Assembly (NCBI RefSeq): GCF_000935215.1
Contig: NZ_JXXD01000231.1
Location: forward strand, 1 to 64,000
Origin: Stutzerimonas stutzeri
GTDB taxonomy: Bacteria; Pseudomonadota; Gammaproteobacteria; Pseudomonadales; Pseudomonadaceae
Length of the DNA: 64,000 nt
Reading direction: 5' to 3'
The position numbers and the translations under genes were made by a program. Of the stretch, positions 45,210 to 53,304 are shown piece after piece; position 1 is the first letter of the stretch, and every line of letters begins with the position of its first letter. The notes under the pieces were generated by a model that ran no database searches, was not told the origin of the DNA, and saw only the letters and a program-made list of their open reading frames with translations.

Positions 45210-46484
45210 ATGTACCAATCATTGCTTCGTGAGCAACTGGAGTTATTGAAGTCCTCCAACCAGTACCGCACCTTTACCGCTCTCAGTTACATCTGCGGCC
45301 AGTATCCGTTCGCCAAGCTGAACGGCGAGCAGCCGGATCCGGTCGTTGTGTGGTGCAGCAACGACTACCTAGGAGTGTCGCAGCACCCGACCGTACGCGA
45401 GCAGATGCACCTAGCATTGGAAACGTACGGCGCAGGCTCAGGCGGTTCGCGTAACATCGGTGGCTCCTACGAGCTTTATGAGCGACTCGAGGCGAGCCTT
45501 GCCGACTGGCACGATAAAGAAGCGGCACTGGTTTTCCCGACCGGCTTTGGCTCGAACGACGCCACCGTCCAATGCCTGCTGAGGCAAATCCCCGATTGTG
45601 TAGTGATCAGCGATGCGCTGAATCACGCATCGATTGTCAACGGCATCCGAGCAACACCGAATGAACGGCAGGTGTTTCGCCATAATGACGTGGAACACCT
45701 GGCCCAGATACTGTCTCGCTATCCAATTGGTCAACCGAAGGTGGTTGTGTTCGAGTCGATCTACTCGATGGACGGCGACATCGCACCGATTGCCGACATC
45801 GTGGAAGTTGCCAAGCGCTTCCCCGCGGCGATCCAGGCCCAGACCTTTCCCTGGCTGGTGTCTGTGACTGGCAAATACTTCGACGGCAAGACCCTCTTCG
45901 ACCCGGCGCTGCTACATCAGCTAGACCTGCCCGGGTTCGTAGAGGACAGCTACAGTCAGGCGCTCAGCGAAGCCCCAGTACTGCCGTCGGAGGAGCAGAC
46001 GGATCGGCGCATGCGCCAGATGAGCTACGTCAACCTGACCCGCTTCGTCCAGACATTGCTTGATCGCAAGGACCGGATGAGCATGGCCGTCGGTCTTGAG
46101 GTCAGGGTGCCCTTCTGTGACCACAGGCTTGTCGAGTACGCATTCAACATTCCTTGGGAAATGAAGACCTTCGACGGGCGCGAAAAGAGCATCTTGCGTG
46201 CGGCGACTCGTGACCTGTTACCCAAATCGATCAGCGATCGGGTCAAGAGCCCCTACCCCTCGACGCAGGATCCTGCTTACGAGCAGGCGCTTCGCACCTC
46301 ACTCACCCAGATCATGGCCGACAAGGACGCACCTGTGCGAGCCCTTCTCGATGCATCGCAGGTCAAGCCCACCCTGAAGAGACCCGTTGGCGACACCTCG
46401 CCCATGTACGACCGAATGGGCATGGAGCTGGCGGTTGGCCTGAACACCTGGCTGACCGAACAGGATGTCAGCCTCGATCTTTAA
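45210..46484 (+). pseudogene. In-frame chimera: ALAS-like N-terminus joined to asparagine synthetase C-terminus
   Basis: Encodes 424 residues from MYQSLLREQLELL (AGGAGA upstream). Residues 1 to about 203 match 5-aminolevulinate synthase and related alpha-oxoamine synthases: WCSNDYLGVSQHP, GAGSGGSRNIGG, SDALNHASIVNGIR, FESIYSMDGDIAPI. It then switches near 45820, just before the expected DEVHAVG and long before the PLP lysine (G-K-A). From there it resembles the C-terminal end of glutamine-hydrolysing asparagine synthetase (DRKDRMSMAVGLEVRVPFCD, REKSILRAATRDLLP), without the amidotransferase or the S-G-G-x-D-S ATP site. Neither half can be active; a deletion between two genes explains it. Confidence 0.85.
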
Positions 46485-46541
46485 CTCAGCGCGACGCGGT
46501 CCAGCGACCGCGTCCAGCCTCCTTCCTGGAGCGGCGATACT

Positions 46542-47750
46542 ATGAATACCCCGTATCCCAACAAGCAACTTCCCATCTACCTGATCGCACTCGGTGCATT
46601 TGCGCTGGGCATGGCCTCCTATGTCACAGCAGGCCTGATTCCCCTAATTGAGGCCTCCTTTTCCGTTTCGGTCGCTGTGGCTGCGCAGCTGGTGACCGCC
46701 TTTACCCTCGCCTATGGCCTTGGCTCGCCGATATTCGTTGCGCTGACCCCACCCGATCATCAACGCACCGGTTTGCTGTTCGCCCTTGGATTGTTCGTTC
46801 TGGCAAACGCGGCCAGCGCCCTCGCAGCAGGCTTTGCCGAACTGGTGATCTGGCGGGCCGTGGCCGGAATAGGCGCCGGCGTCTACCTCGCCATGGGCAT
46901 CGGCGCCTCAGCAGCGCTCTCATCGCCCGAGCGGCGCGGAAAGTCGATCGCCATCATCATGGGAGGCATGGCGAGCGGCGTTGTGCTGGGAGTTCCAGTG
47001 GGTTTGATAACTGCAGACAGCTTCGGCTGGCAAGCTGCACTTTGGCTCGTCACCTTGCTGGGGTTGTTAGCTTTTGCGGGCCTGGCATTGATGTTGCCGA
47101 GGCTGCAAGCGGCGCCCACCAGCTCCCTGGGACAAAAGCTCAGGATCCTTGCCGATGGGCACGTGATGACCATACTTCTTATTTCCCTACTAGCTGCCGT
47201 TGCCAGTCTGGGCATGTATACCTTTATCGCTCCACTGCTCGCCGACCCGGAACTCGGTGCAGTCCGCTCGGTAACGCCTTATCTCTGGATCTGGGGCATC
47301 GGCGGCGTACTCGGCAGCTTTCTGGTGGGCCCGGTTGTCGATCGAGTCAGGGGGCCCGTGCTGGTCTTCGCCATTATGGTCATCCTCTCGGCCTCCTTGT
47401 TTCTCTTACCGGTTGCGGCCACGCTCGGCACGTGGCTGGTCATGCTGCCGATCATGGCATGGGGCGCCGTAGGCTGGGCCCTGCAGGTACCGCAGAACAA
47501 CGAACTGATACAGGCCAGGCAGGCACACGGCGATGGCAACCTTGCCATCGCTCTCAACGAATCGGCGCTATACCTGGGCAGCGCCATAGGTGCGGCCGCC
47601 GGAGGCTTCGTCCTGCTGCTACAGATGCCCACCTGGACGCTGGCCGCCTGTGCCGGCTTGATCGCCTCACTCGGCGCACTGCTTCAGGTTCTCAACCTTC
47701 GTCGTCAGCGAGCCTGGCCGCGCACAGTCCAACCTGAAACCAACCATTGA
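46542..47750 (+). CDS. MFS transporter (DHA1-type)
   Basis: Encodes 402 residues with twelve predicted membrane segments, beginning LIALGAFALGMASYVTAGLI and containing the loop FALGLFVLANAASALAAGF and GAWVG-like positions of the DHA1 drug exporter group. Short loops, no extra domain. It lies 57 bases after the chimeric gene and 18 before the LysR gene on the same strand, and may once have exported a product of the broken ALAS/asparagine synthetase pathway; that is inference. Confidence 0.88.
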   Translation: MNTPYPNKQLPIYLIALGAFALGMASYVTAGLIPLIEASFSVSVAVAAQLVTAFTLAYGLGSPIFVALTPPDHQRTGLLFALGLFVLANAASALAAGFAELVIWRAVAGIGAGVYLAMGIGASAALSSPERRGKSIAIIMGGMASGVVLGVPVGLITADSFGWQAALWLVTLLGLLAFAGLALMLPRLQAAPTSSLGQKLRILADGHVMTILLISLLAAVASLGMYTFIAPLLADPELGAVRSVTPYLWIWGIGGVLGSFLVGPVVDRVRGPVLVFAIMVILSASLFLLPVAATLGTWLVMLPIMAWGAVGWALQVPQNNELIQARQAHGDGNLAIALNESALYLGSAIGAAAGGFVLLLQMPTWTLAACAGLIASLGALLQVLNLRRQRAWPRTVQPETNH

Positions 47751-47768
47751 CCTAGCCGGAGGTGCAAG

Positions 47769-48548
47769 TTGGAGCTTCGTCATCTTCGCTGTTTCGTGGC
47801 CGTCGCCGAGGAGCTGCATTTCGCACGGGCTGCCGAACGTTTGCATATGGAGCAATCGCCCTTGTCGCGGACCATCAAGGACTTGGAGTACCGCTTGGGT
47901 GTGCAGCTGTTCGAACGCACAACGCGCCGAACGCGTCTCACCTGGGCCGGCACGGTCCTGTTGCAGGAAGCCCGGCGTGTCATTGCGGTCGTAGAACAGG
48001 CCAAAGCGAGCGTGAAAGGCGCCGCTTCGGGTTACCGAGGTCAGCTACGTATTGCCCTGTCCGACGGCGTCCCGCAATCGCGGCTGGCGTCGCTGCTCGC
48101 GCTGTGCCGCGAGGAAGACCCCGACATCGAAATCTTCCTGCGTGAAGTGCCGTCTGCGATGCAGGCCAGAGGCCTGGCGGACGATTTGTTCGATGTCGGT
48201 CTGTCGCAAACCACATACCAGGCTGACGGGCTGCTGGCCGTGCCCGTATGGCATGACCCGCTTGTCGTTGCCCTGCCAGCACGCCACCAATTGCTCGCCC
48301 ACCGCGAGATTCCGCTGGAGGAACTCGCCGGGCACCCATTGGTGCTCTGTGAGCCTCAAGTCTGCGAAGGATTCTGGCAGCAGCTACAGCTCGTACTACG
48401 GCCTATTGCGCCCAGACTGACCATCGCGGAGCGTGTCCCAACCCTCGATCTGCGTGCTCACTTACTGAGCTATGCAGCTCAGGAACTGCTCGACGAGATG
48501 GTCGTGCTGTATCGCCGCGCACTTGGGGCGAGTGCGGCGCACGGCTGA
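47769..48548 (+). CDS. LysR-family regulator with aberrant C-terminus
   Basis: Encodes 259 residues from a TTG preceded by GGAGGTG. The winged helix (ELRHLRCFVAVAEELHFARA, HMEQSPLSRTIKDLEYRL, LFERTTRRTRLTWAG) and first half of the effector domain (LRIALSDGV, IEIFLREV) are normal. After PTLDL (about residue 228) the usual strand and glycine-rich segment (V-A-A-G-Y-G-x-G) and final 50 or so residues are replaced by 30 unrelated residues (RAHLLSYAAQELLDEMVVLY to the end). It is shorter than the roughly 290-300 residues of the family, so DNA binding may persist but effector response is likely lost. Confidence 0.8.
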   Translation: MELRHLRCFVAVAEELHFARAAERLHMEQSPLSRTIKDLEYRLGVQLFERTTRRTRLTWAGTVLLQEARRVIAVVEQAKASVKGAASGYRGQLRIALSDGVPQSRLASLLALCREEDPDIEIFLREVPSAMQARGLADDLFDVGLSQTTYQADGLLAVPVWHDPLVVALPARHQLLAHREIPLEELAGHPLVLCEPQVCEGFWQQLQLVLRPIAPRLTIAERVPTLDLRAHLLSYAAQELLDEMVVLYRRALGASAAHG

Positions 48549-48556
48549 TTGCTCTG

Positions 48557-48590
48557 GGCCGCCCGCTGCGGCGGCCAATTCTTTCTTTCG
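48557..48590 (+). terminator. Candidate terminator after the LysR gene
   Basis: GGCCGCC and GGCGGCC pair around CGCTGC (48557-48576), followed by AATTCTTTCTTTC, a pyrimidine-rich tract. Nine bases beyond the LysR stop. Confidence 0.45.
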
Positions 48591-48753
48591 CTGGCATTGT
48601 CAACACAGAAAGCCAGTCCCCATGCCAAGCACATTGGTATACGCCGCCACGAAACACCCATGATTATCGCCGAGTTCGGCAATCCAAGTTCTTTTCGCTA
48701 CTAACGAAACTGCCATAAAATATGGCTGTACCATCCTTTAAAACGAGACGCTC

Positions 48754-48948
48754 GTGACCCTGACTGATGCGACCATCGCACTTCTTCTTACCGCCAAGCT
48801 CCACGGCACGAATGCGGCAGTAAAGGCCACTGCCAAGCGTTGCTCCCAAGCTCTCCCCCGCAGCAAACGCGACCTCATGTTTACCGTGATGAACAGTCGC
48901 GAGCCCCTGAAGCTCGTCGGGCACATCGCTCAAAACTTGGACCAATAG
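48754..48948 (+). CDS. Possible 64-residue hypothetical protein
   Basis: Starts with GTG at 48754 (TLTDATIALLLTAKLHG) and stays open to TAG. Codon third positions are mostly G or C as in flanking genes, and the residues look protein-like (helical, two basic segments), but the ribosome binding site is weak and no family is recognised. It lies in the 528-base gap between LysR and the DUF932 gene, which otherwise holds only two terminator hairpins. Confidence 0.35.
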   Translation: MTLTDATIALLLTAKLHGTNAAVKATAKRCSQALPRSKRDLMFTVMNSREPLKLVGHIAQNLDQ

Positions 48949-49039
48949 CGTCTTCGGTAGCAGTCGGCTGATCCGAGGTCTCGATTCAACTCTCCGTGGC
49001 GGAACACCACGCACGGTTACGACAACGTTCGAAATATAT

Positions 49040-49066
49040 GAGGGGCCGACCGCCCGACGGCCCCTC
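49040..49066 (-). terminator. Terminator of the DUF932 gene
   Basis: GAGGGGCCG and CGGCCCCTC pair perfectly over nine bases around a nine-base loop; the minus strand continues into ATATATTTCG. It is 10 bases past the stop of the DUF932 gene. Confidence 0.7.
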
Positions 49067-49076
49067 CGGGTGGGCT

Positions 49077-49907
49077 TCAGGCTTTCAACTGGCGCAGGCC
49101 ATCGGCCAGAAGCCACAGGGCACGGTTCAGGCGTAGGTCCTGGTCGATGCCCTGCACGGGGCGGGTACGCTGACGGCGTCCGCTATTGCTGCGCCCGACC
49201 AGACCGCCACGAATGAGGTTTTCCTGGGTTCGGTTGAACACGCTCCAGAGGTCGGCTCGGTTGTCGTCGAGACGGCGCGGGGCCAGCACCTGCCGTTCGG
49301 TGATCGGCGCCGGCTTGGCGTGATCGTCATACTTGAGAGCCAGCGCGGCACGGGCGAAGACTTCGGCCTCGCCGCCATCCAGGGTGACAGCGCGCATGGC
49401 CTCGCGCGACACCTGCGCCTGCTCGAAACCGTGCAGTACTTGGTAAGCGCCCTCGATCACCTGGGCGGCCACGTCGCCTTTATGCGGCACGCGCGCGTCC
49501 GCTACGGTGTCGCCGCAGACTAGGCCGTTCTGGCAGACGAAACGGAACATGCCGGCCAGCATCTGGTAGCTGCTGGTGCCGTCGTGCGAATTCAGCAGGA
49601 TGATTTCATTGGCCTCGCCTCGGGCATCAATCTGGCTGGCATGACGCAGGCGGATCATGTGCTTGGTGAATTCGCGCCGGTCGTCCCGGCGCACCCGGGT
49701 CTGACACACCATGAAGGGCTCGAAGCCCTCGCCGCGCAGCTCCTGCAACAGGGTCGCGGTCGGGATGTAGCTGTAGCGCTCGGAGCGGCTTTCGTGCGGA
49801 GCCTCGGCGAAGATGGACGGGGCCACATTGCGAATCTGCTCATCCGACAAGGGGGATTCCGAGCGCAGCACCGGGGAGCGGTACGAGAAGTTGGAAGCAA
49901 GTTGCAT
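49077..49907 (-). CDS. DUF932 domain protein (mobile-element type)
   Basis: Encodes 276 residues, start with CAGGAGA upstream. Segments SERYSYIPTATLLQELRGEGFEPFMVCQTRVR and LLNSHDGTSSYQMLAGMFRFVCQNGLVCG are the DUF932 hallmark (H-D-G-T-S-S-Y, C-Q-N-G-L). This family is abundant on conjugative plasmids and integrative elements; function unproven. Its presence with ProQ/FinO and RadC homologues marks the start of an accessory island. A long GC-rich structured leader lies upstream (49930-50440). Confidence 0.88.
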   Translation of the reverse strand: MQLASNFSYRSPVLRSESPLSDEQIRNVAPSIFAEAPHESRSERYSYIPTATLLQELRGEGFEPFMVCQTRVRRDDRREFTKHMIRLRHASQIDARGEANEIILLNSHDGTSSYQMLAGMFRFVCQNGLVCGDTVADARVPHKGDVAAQVIEGAYQVLHGFEQAQVSREAMRAVTLDGGEAEVFARAALALKYDDHAKPAPITERQVLAPRRLDDNRADLWSVFNRTQENLIRGGLVGRSNSGRRQRTRPVQGIDQDLRLNRALWLLADGLRQLKA

Positions 49908-49929
49908 GGTCGTTCTCCTGACAAGGTTT

Positions 49930-50440
49930 GCTGTTCAACCCCCACCGGATTCCTAGATTCGGAGCCCGCTTTCGGCTCTTCCGGTGGGGTCGGCACGAAC
50001 ACCTGGGCTGGCCTCGTTGCCACCGTCTTTCCTGAGTTCATCGCCCGCGACGGTCAGGAGCACGCGGACGGGTGCCGTCAAGGAAGCAAGCGCCGGGAGG
50101 GTGCGGCCCACAGGCGCAGCCGAGGACACGGCCCGGCGCGCCTTGAAGGCGCGAGGCCGCGCGCTACAGTCGCGACAAGGTGATGAAGTCAGGGAAAGAC
50201 GGATCGACAGGCAATGGCCGCAGCATGGGCAACGGCCTTCGCAAGCGCAGCGCGCAGGCCCGGAGCAGCCGGGTCGAAGGCATCAGCCGAGCACAGCGAG
50301 GGAACGATGGAAGCCCAAAGGGCGAGACTTGCGCAGCGAGGCTCGATGCACAGCACGACAGCGCGCCCGGCCATAGGCGGGGGTGCCCAAACAGCTGAAG
50401 TACCTGAGAGCCGGTCAAGCAATGTGGTTTGGGGTACCGA
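49930..50440 (-). promoter_or_regulatory. Long GC-rich structured leader of the DUF932 gene
   Basis: The 586-base gap before the DUF932 gene has no convincing gene. Just upstream of its ribosome binding site CCCCACCGGA (49940-49949) pairs with TCCGGTGGGG (49980-49989) around an inner GAGCC/GGCTC hairpin. Farther out, AGCGCGCAGGCCCG at 50249-50262, extended to 21 of 22 matching bases, recurs in the leader of the radC gene, which also has a two-tier hairpin at the same place. Both genes are ones for which the so-called radC RNA motif has been described, to my recollection. The right end also carries the promoter of the divergent gene at 50494. Confidence 0.55.
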
Positions 50441-50493
50441 CACACCCAACAAGGTCAAATAGGCTGAAGCGACTTCAACATAAGGGATGACAC

Positions 50494-51297
50494 ATGCCTA
50501 CAGCGCAGACCATGACCCCGCAGCAAGCCTGCGAAAACATCCTGATCGGCGGAAAGCGCTACAACACCGAGCGCAGCCTTCTGCGTAGCGAGAACGCCAT
50601 TATCGATCGACTGCTCACTCGCGGCCTCGAACTGAAATCAGCCTACGGCGAGCTGTACGAGAAGCTGCACTCGCGTCCGCCGGCCCTCAGGGTATTGCTG
50701 GGCCTTTTGCTGAGTACCGCAGCCTTTTGGAGCCCGGAAAAGATCGCCGAGTCCCGCGACCGGCGAGACGAACTCATCGAGACCAACCGTCAAATTGGGC
50801 GAAAGGCCGCGGAGTTAGCGCAGCTGCTGGAGCAGCGTACCTGGCTGCATGAAACCTCTGGTTTCAGCAGCCGCACCCACTATCACGTTTGCGATGTGAT
50901 CGAGGCGGCGGCCGGGAACCACTCACTGTTCAATGCCTATGTGAAAGACCGCCTGGACGCCCTCTGCGGCCAGTTCGACCTGAAATACTGGCCCTCGCCG
51001 GATCAGCTTGTCCGAGCCCTCGCAGCGGACGCAAATAGCGCCACTCTGGAGGCGACCGATCCGCTGACCCGCGCCGCGTCTACAGGAACGCGGCCTTCGC
51101 GAACCGACTTCTCCAAGGCATTGTTTGCTGCCATTGAGGAAAACAGCACACAGAGCGGCGGACCTCTGCCCGAAGATTTTCGGCTCAGCGATGGCGCGCT
51201 CGCCTCGTTGGCGAATTGCGCGTTGGACTTGGGGCCGGATGAGCTTGCGGACAGCACCTACGTAAAACGACTTCGCCAACGCCTCCGCGACAAGTGA
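50494..51297 (+). CDS. Uncharacterised 267-residue accessory protein
   Basis: AAGGGA precedes the ATG. Predominantly alpha-helical: an N-terminal region (ACENILIGGKRYNTERSLLR), one hydrophobic stretch around 64-76 (RVLLGLLLSTAAFW) that could be a membrane or buried helix, then a Glu/Arg-rich coiled coil (about 80-115, REIAESRDRRDELIETNRQI-like), and a mixed C-terminal half with two clusters of Ala. No family recognised. Divergent from the DUF932 gene, in an island of ICE-like genes. Confidence 0.75.
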   Translation: MPTAQTMTPQQACENILIGGKRYNTERSLLRSENAIIDRLLTRGLELKSAYGELYEKLHSRPPALRVLLGLLLSTAAFWSPEKIAESRDRRDELIETNRQIGRKAAELAQLLEQRTWLHETSGFSSRTHYHVCDVIEAAAGNHSLFNAYVKDRLDALCGQFDLKYWPSPDQLVRALAADANSATLEATDPLTRAASTGTRPSRTDFSKALFAAIEENSTQSGGPLPEDFRLSDGALASLANCALDLGPDELADSTYVKRLRQRLRDK

Positions 51298-51603
51298 TGT
51301 GTGCCGACCGCCTTGAGGGCGCAACACAAAGATGGCCGAAGCCCCCTGCGAAGCAGGAAGAGGCATTAAGGGCACGCAGCTACCCCAAACGTTCTCACGG
51401 ACGCAATCAACAACGTCCAGAGTCGTACCAGCTGCAGGCAATACACATATCCGCCCAGGCACGGCGGCCGGATGTCGCAGCCACAACGATCAGTAGCCAG
51501 GCGGGTCAGATGCCGCGCTCACGCACTCTTAAGCAGGCTGTGTAAAACGTTTGCATGGGATACCCTATTACCACGAATCAACGATGAAGCTGCGAACTGA
51601 ACG
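51298..51603. other. 306-base gap before proQ
   Basis: No gene seen. It has GCCGAAGCCCCCTGCG at about 51335, the same string as in the terminator region at 52164-52179, here followed by CCTGC-GAA-GCAGG. A promoter for proQ presumably lies in the AT-richer end (51530-51600). Confidence 0.5.
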
Positions 51604-52185
51604 ATGGGTTTTGAACTACTAGCAGAGCTACGAGACCGCCTACGAGCTGAAAAGGTGCAGGAAAAGGCTGATGCTACGCAGCAGCGTATGCAGAAGCCTT
51701 CTCGGAAGACAGAGCCTCGCGAGCAAGATCCTGCGGTGGAAGCGATCTGGCGGTTGCAGAAGCGTTTTCCATTGGCTTTCCCGGTCAGTCCGGCCCCCAA
51801 GGTACCCCTAAAGGAAGGGATTCTCCAAGATGCTGAGCAACACCTGGATCTGCTCGGAATAACCAAGGAACAGCTCAAACAAGGCATCGCTATCTGGTGC
51901 CGAGGAAGTCGCTACTGGGCATGCATGACGGAGAATGCGCCACGCATGGACCTGAATGGTCAGGCGGTTGGCGTGGTGACGGCGAACCAGGCGCTGCACG
52001 CGAAGCAGCAAGCTAAGCGGCAGCGCGGCCAAGCACGACGTAGTCAAAAAAAGCCAAAAGAGCGTATGCCGGATAAGGCCGCCGATTCCGCTGTGGAACG
52101 GGTAGCGGATGAAAAACAAGTGGACTCCATGCCGCCCGCATTCGACGGCGCAGCAAAAAAGGGGGCCGAAGCCCCCTGCGGCTAG
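51604..52185 (+). CDS. ProQ/FinO-family RNA chaperone
   Basis: Encodes 193 residues. The FinO domain spans about 40-115: DPAVEAIWRLQKRFPLAFPV, PLKEGILQD, the HLDLLGITKEQLKQGIAIWC segment, and RGSRYWACM. It is followed by a Lys/Arg/Gln-rich tail (KQQAKRQRGQARRSQKKPKE) typical of RNA-binding extensions. Family members bind structured RNA; FinO controls plasmid transfer, so on an ICE it may tune transfer-related RNAs. Its stop overlaps the convergent radC stop, and its last codons contain the radC terminator. Confidence 0.85.
   Translation: MGFELLAELRDRLRAEKVQEKADATQQRMQKPSRKTEPREQDPAVEAIWRLQKRFPLAFPVSPAPKVPLKEGILQDAEQHLDLLGITKEQLKQGIAIWCRGSRYWACMTENAPRMDLNGQAVGVVTANQALHAKQQAKRQRGQARRSQKKPKERMPDKAADSAVERVADEKQVDSMPPAFDGAAKKGAEAPCG
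52155..52176 (-). terminator. radC terminator inside the proQ 3' end
   Basis: On the minus strand GGGGGC-TTCG-GCCCCC is followed by TTTTTTG, a strong intrinsic terminator with a stable tetraloop, six bases beyond the radC stop. On the plus strand the same bases code for the K-K-G-A-E-A-P end of the ProQ-like protein. Confidence 0.85.
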
Positions 52186-52691
52186 AGCAAGCCCTGCTCT
52201 GCGAACGAAACCGTTGCCTCGCCGCCCACTATGATGTGATCCAGCGTGCGTACATCCACCAGCGCCAGCGCCTCCTTGAGGCGCTGGGTCAGCACCTTGT
52301 CCGCCTGGCTTGGCTCTGGATTTCCGCTCGGATGGTTATGCGAGAAGATCACCGCCGCAGCGTTAATCCGCAACGCCTCCTTCACCACTTCGCGCGGATA
52401 CACCGAAGCCTGATCGATGGTGCCGCGGAACAACTCAACGTACTCAAGCAACCGATGTTTGCTGTCCAGGAACAGCGCCGCGAACACCTCGTGCTCGAAA
52501 CCAACCAGCTTGGTACTCAGGTAATCTTTGACCACGTCCGGTGCGTCAAACAGCGCCCCACGCTGGTACTTCTGATCAATCGCCTGGCGCGCCACGCTCA
52601 GGATCTGTTCCACTGATGCCGGTAGGTAGCGCCCTTTTGCGTCACGCACCAGCAGCATGGAATCGAACGAGGAAAAGGAAAGTTGCGACAT
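52182..52691 (-). CDS. radC: RadC-family JAB-domain protein
   Basis: Encodes 169 residues. JAMM/JAB motif: catalytic Glu region KDYLSTKLVGFEHEVFAALFLD and FSHNHPSGNPEPSQADKVLTQ, with the HxHPxGxxxPSxxD metal ligands intact. Short mobile-element RadC without the N-terminal helix-hairpin-helix of chromosomal RadC. Function is unresolved despite the name; in integrative elements it appears with DUF932 and ssDNA-processing genes. Its stop overlaps the proQ stop convergently, with its terminator inside proQ. Confidence 0.9.
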   Translation of the reverse strand: MSQLSFSSFDSMLLVRDAKGRYLPASVEQILSVARQAIDQKYQRGALFDAPDVVKDYLSTKLVGFEHEVFAALFLDSKHRLLEYVELFRGTIDQASVYPREVVKEALRINAAAVIFSHNHPSGNPEPSQADKVLTQRLKEALALVDVRTLDHIIVGGEATVSFAEQGLL

Positions 52692-52694
52692 GGT

Positions 52695-53015
52695 CGTGCT
52701 CCGGTTGCTCGGGCGGAATTGCCCGGAACCGGCGCCAGCACGGCGCAGCGCAGCTGTCAGGGGTCAACGACGACCGCCAGGACGCCAGCGTGCAAGGCAC
52801 GCGCAGCCCTTGACGGCGAGAACGCCGTGATACGGTGAAGGGAACAGCAAGACCGCCCCCACTCCACCCATGCCACGGATCGGCAAGCGGAGCGCGCAGG
52901 CCCGCAAGGGCCGGAGGTGTCAGGGATTAAAGCCGAATGGCCGGGATTCGGCACGAAGCACGGGGCGTAGCCCGCGAGCCCGACGGCGGAACGCCGGGGC
53001 ACACTAGCGCATAGC
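52695..53015 (-). promoter_or_regulatory. GC-rich structured leader of radC
   Basis: Just upstream of the radC ribosome binding site lies a two-tier hairpin: CCGGTT/AACCGG outer and CGGGC/GCCCG inner (52701-52732). AGCGCGCAGGCCCG (52891-52904) with its flank matches the DUF932 leader. No gene is visible in the whole 612-base interval up to 53304, whose second half (53040-53120) turns AT-rich and probably contains the promoter of the plus-strand gene at 53305. This agrees with a cis-acting RNA of the described radC-motif type. Confidence 0.55.
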
Positions 53016-53304
53016 GAACACACGAATTTGCAACTTCAATTCAAAAAGAATGAAGTGACAAAACTCATCGGCGAAAGATGAACTATCTCCCATTGATATT
53101 CTAATAAGCACAAGCAGCACGAAGATATTGATCCGTTATAGGGCCGCTGCTAGGATCGGGTCTGGTTCTGGTATCCGCCTTGCTGCCTCGAGGAAAACCA
53201 GCTCAAATCGAAGCCCATATTTTTCCCCTTGTGGCCCGCCCGGCAAGCAGCATGCTCAGCAAAGCGAAAGCTTTAATGGCTGCATTTTGTCGAGGAAATT
53301 TGTG

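Noticed and set aside
48664-49116. 150-codon minus-strand frame
   Set aside because: It overlaps the 3' end and the terminator of the DUF932 gene, with no ribosome binding site or recognisable domain.
53128-53304. 59-codon extension of the gene at 53305
   Set aside because: No start signal, low-complexity residues unlike the rest, and a good ribosome binding site exists at 53305.
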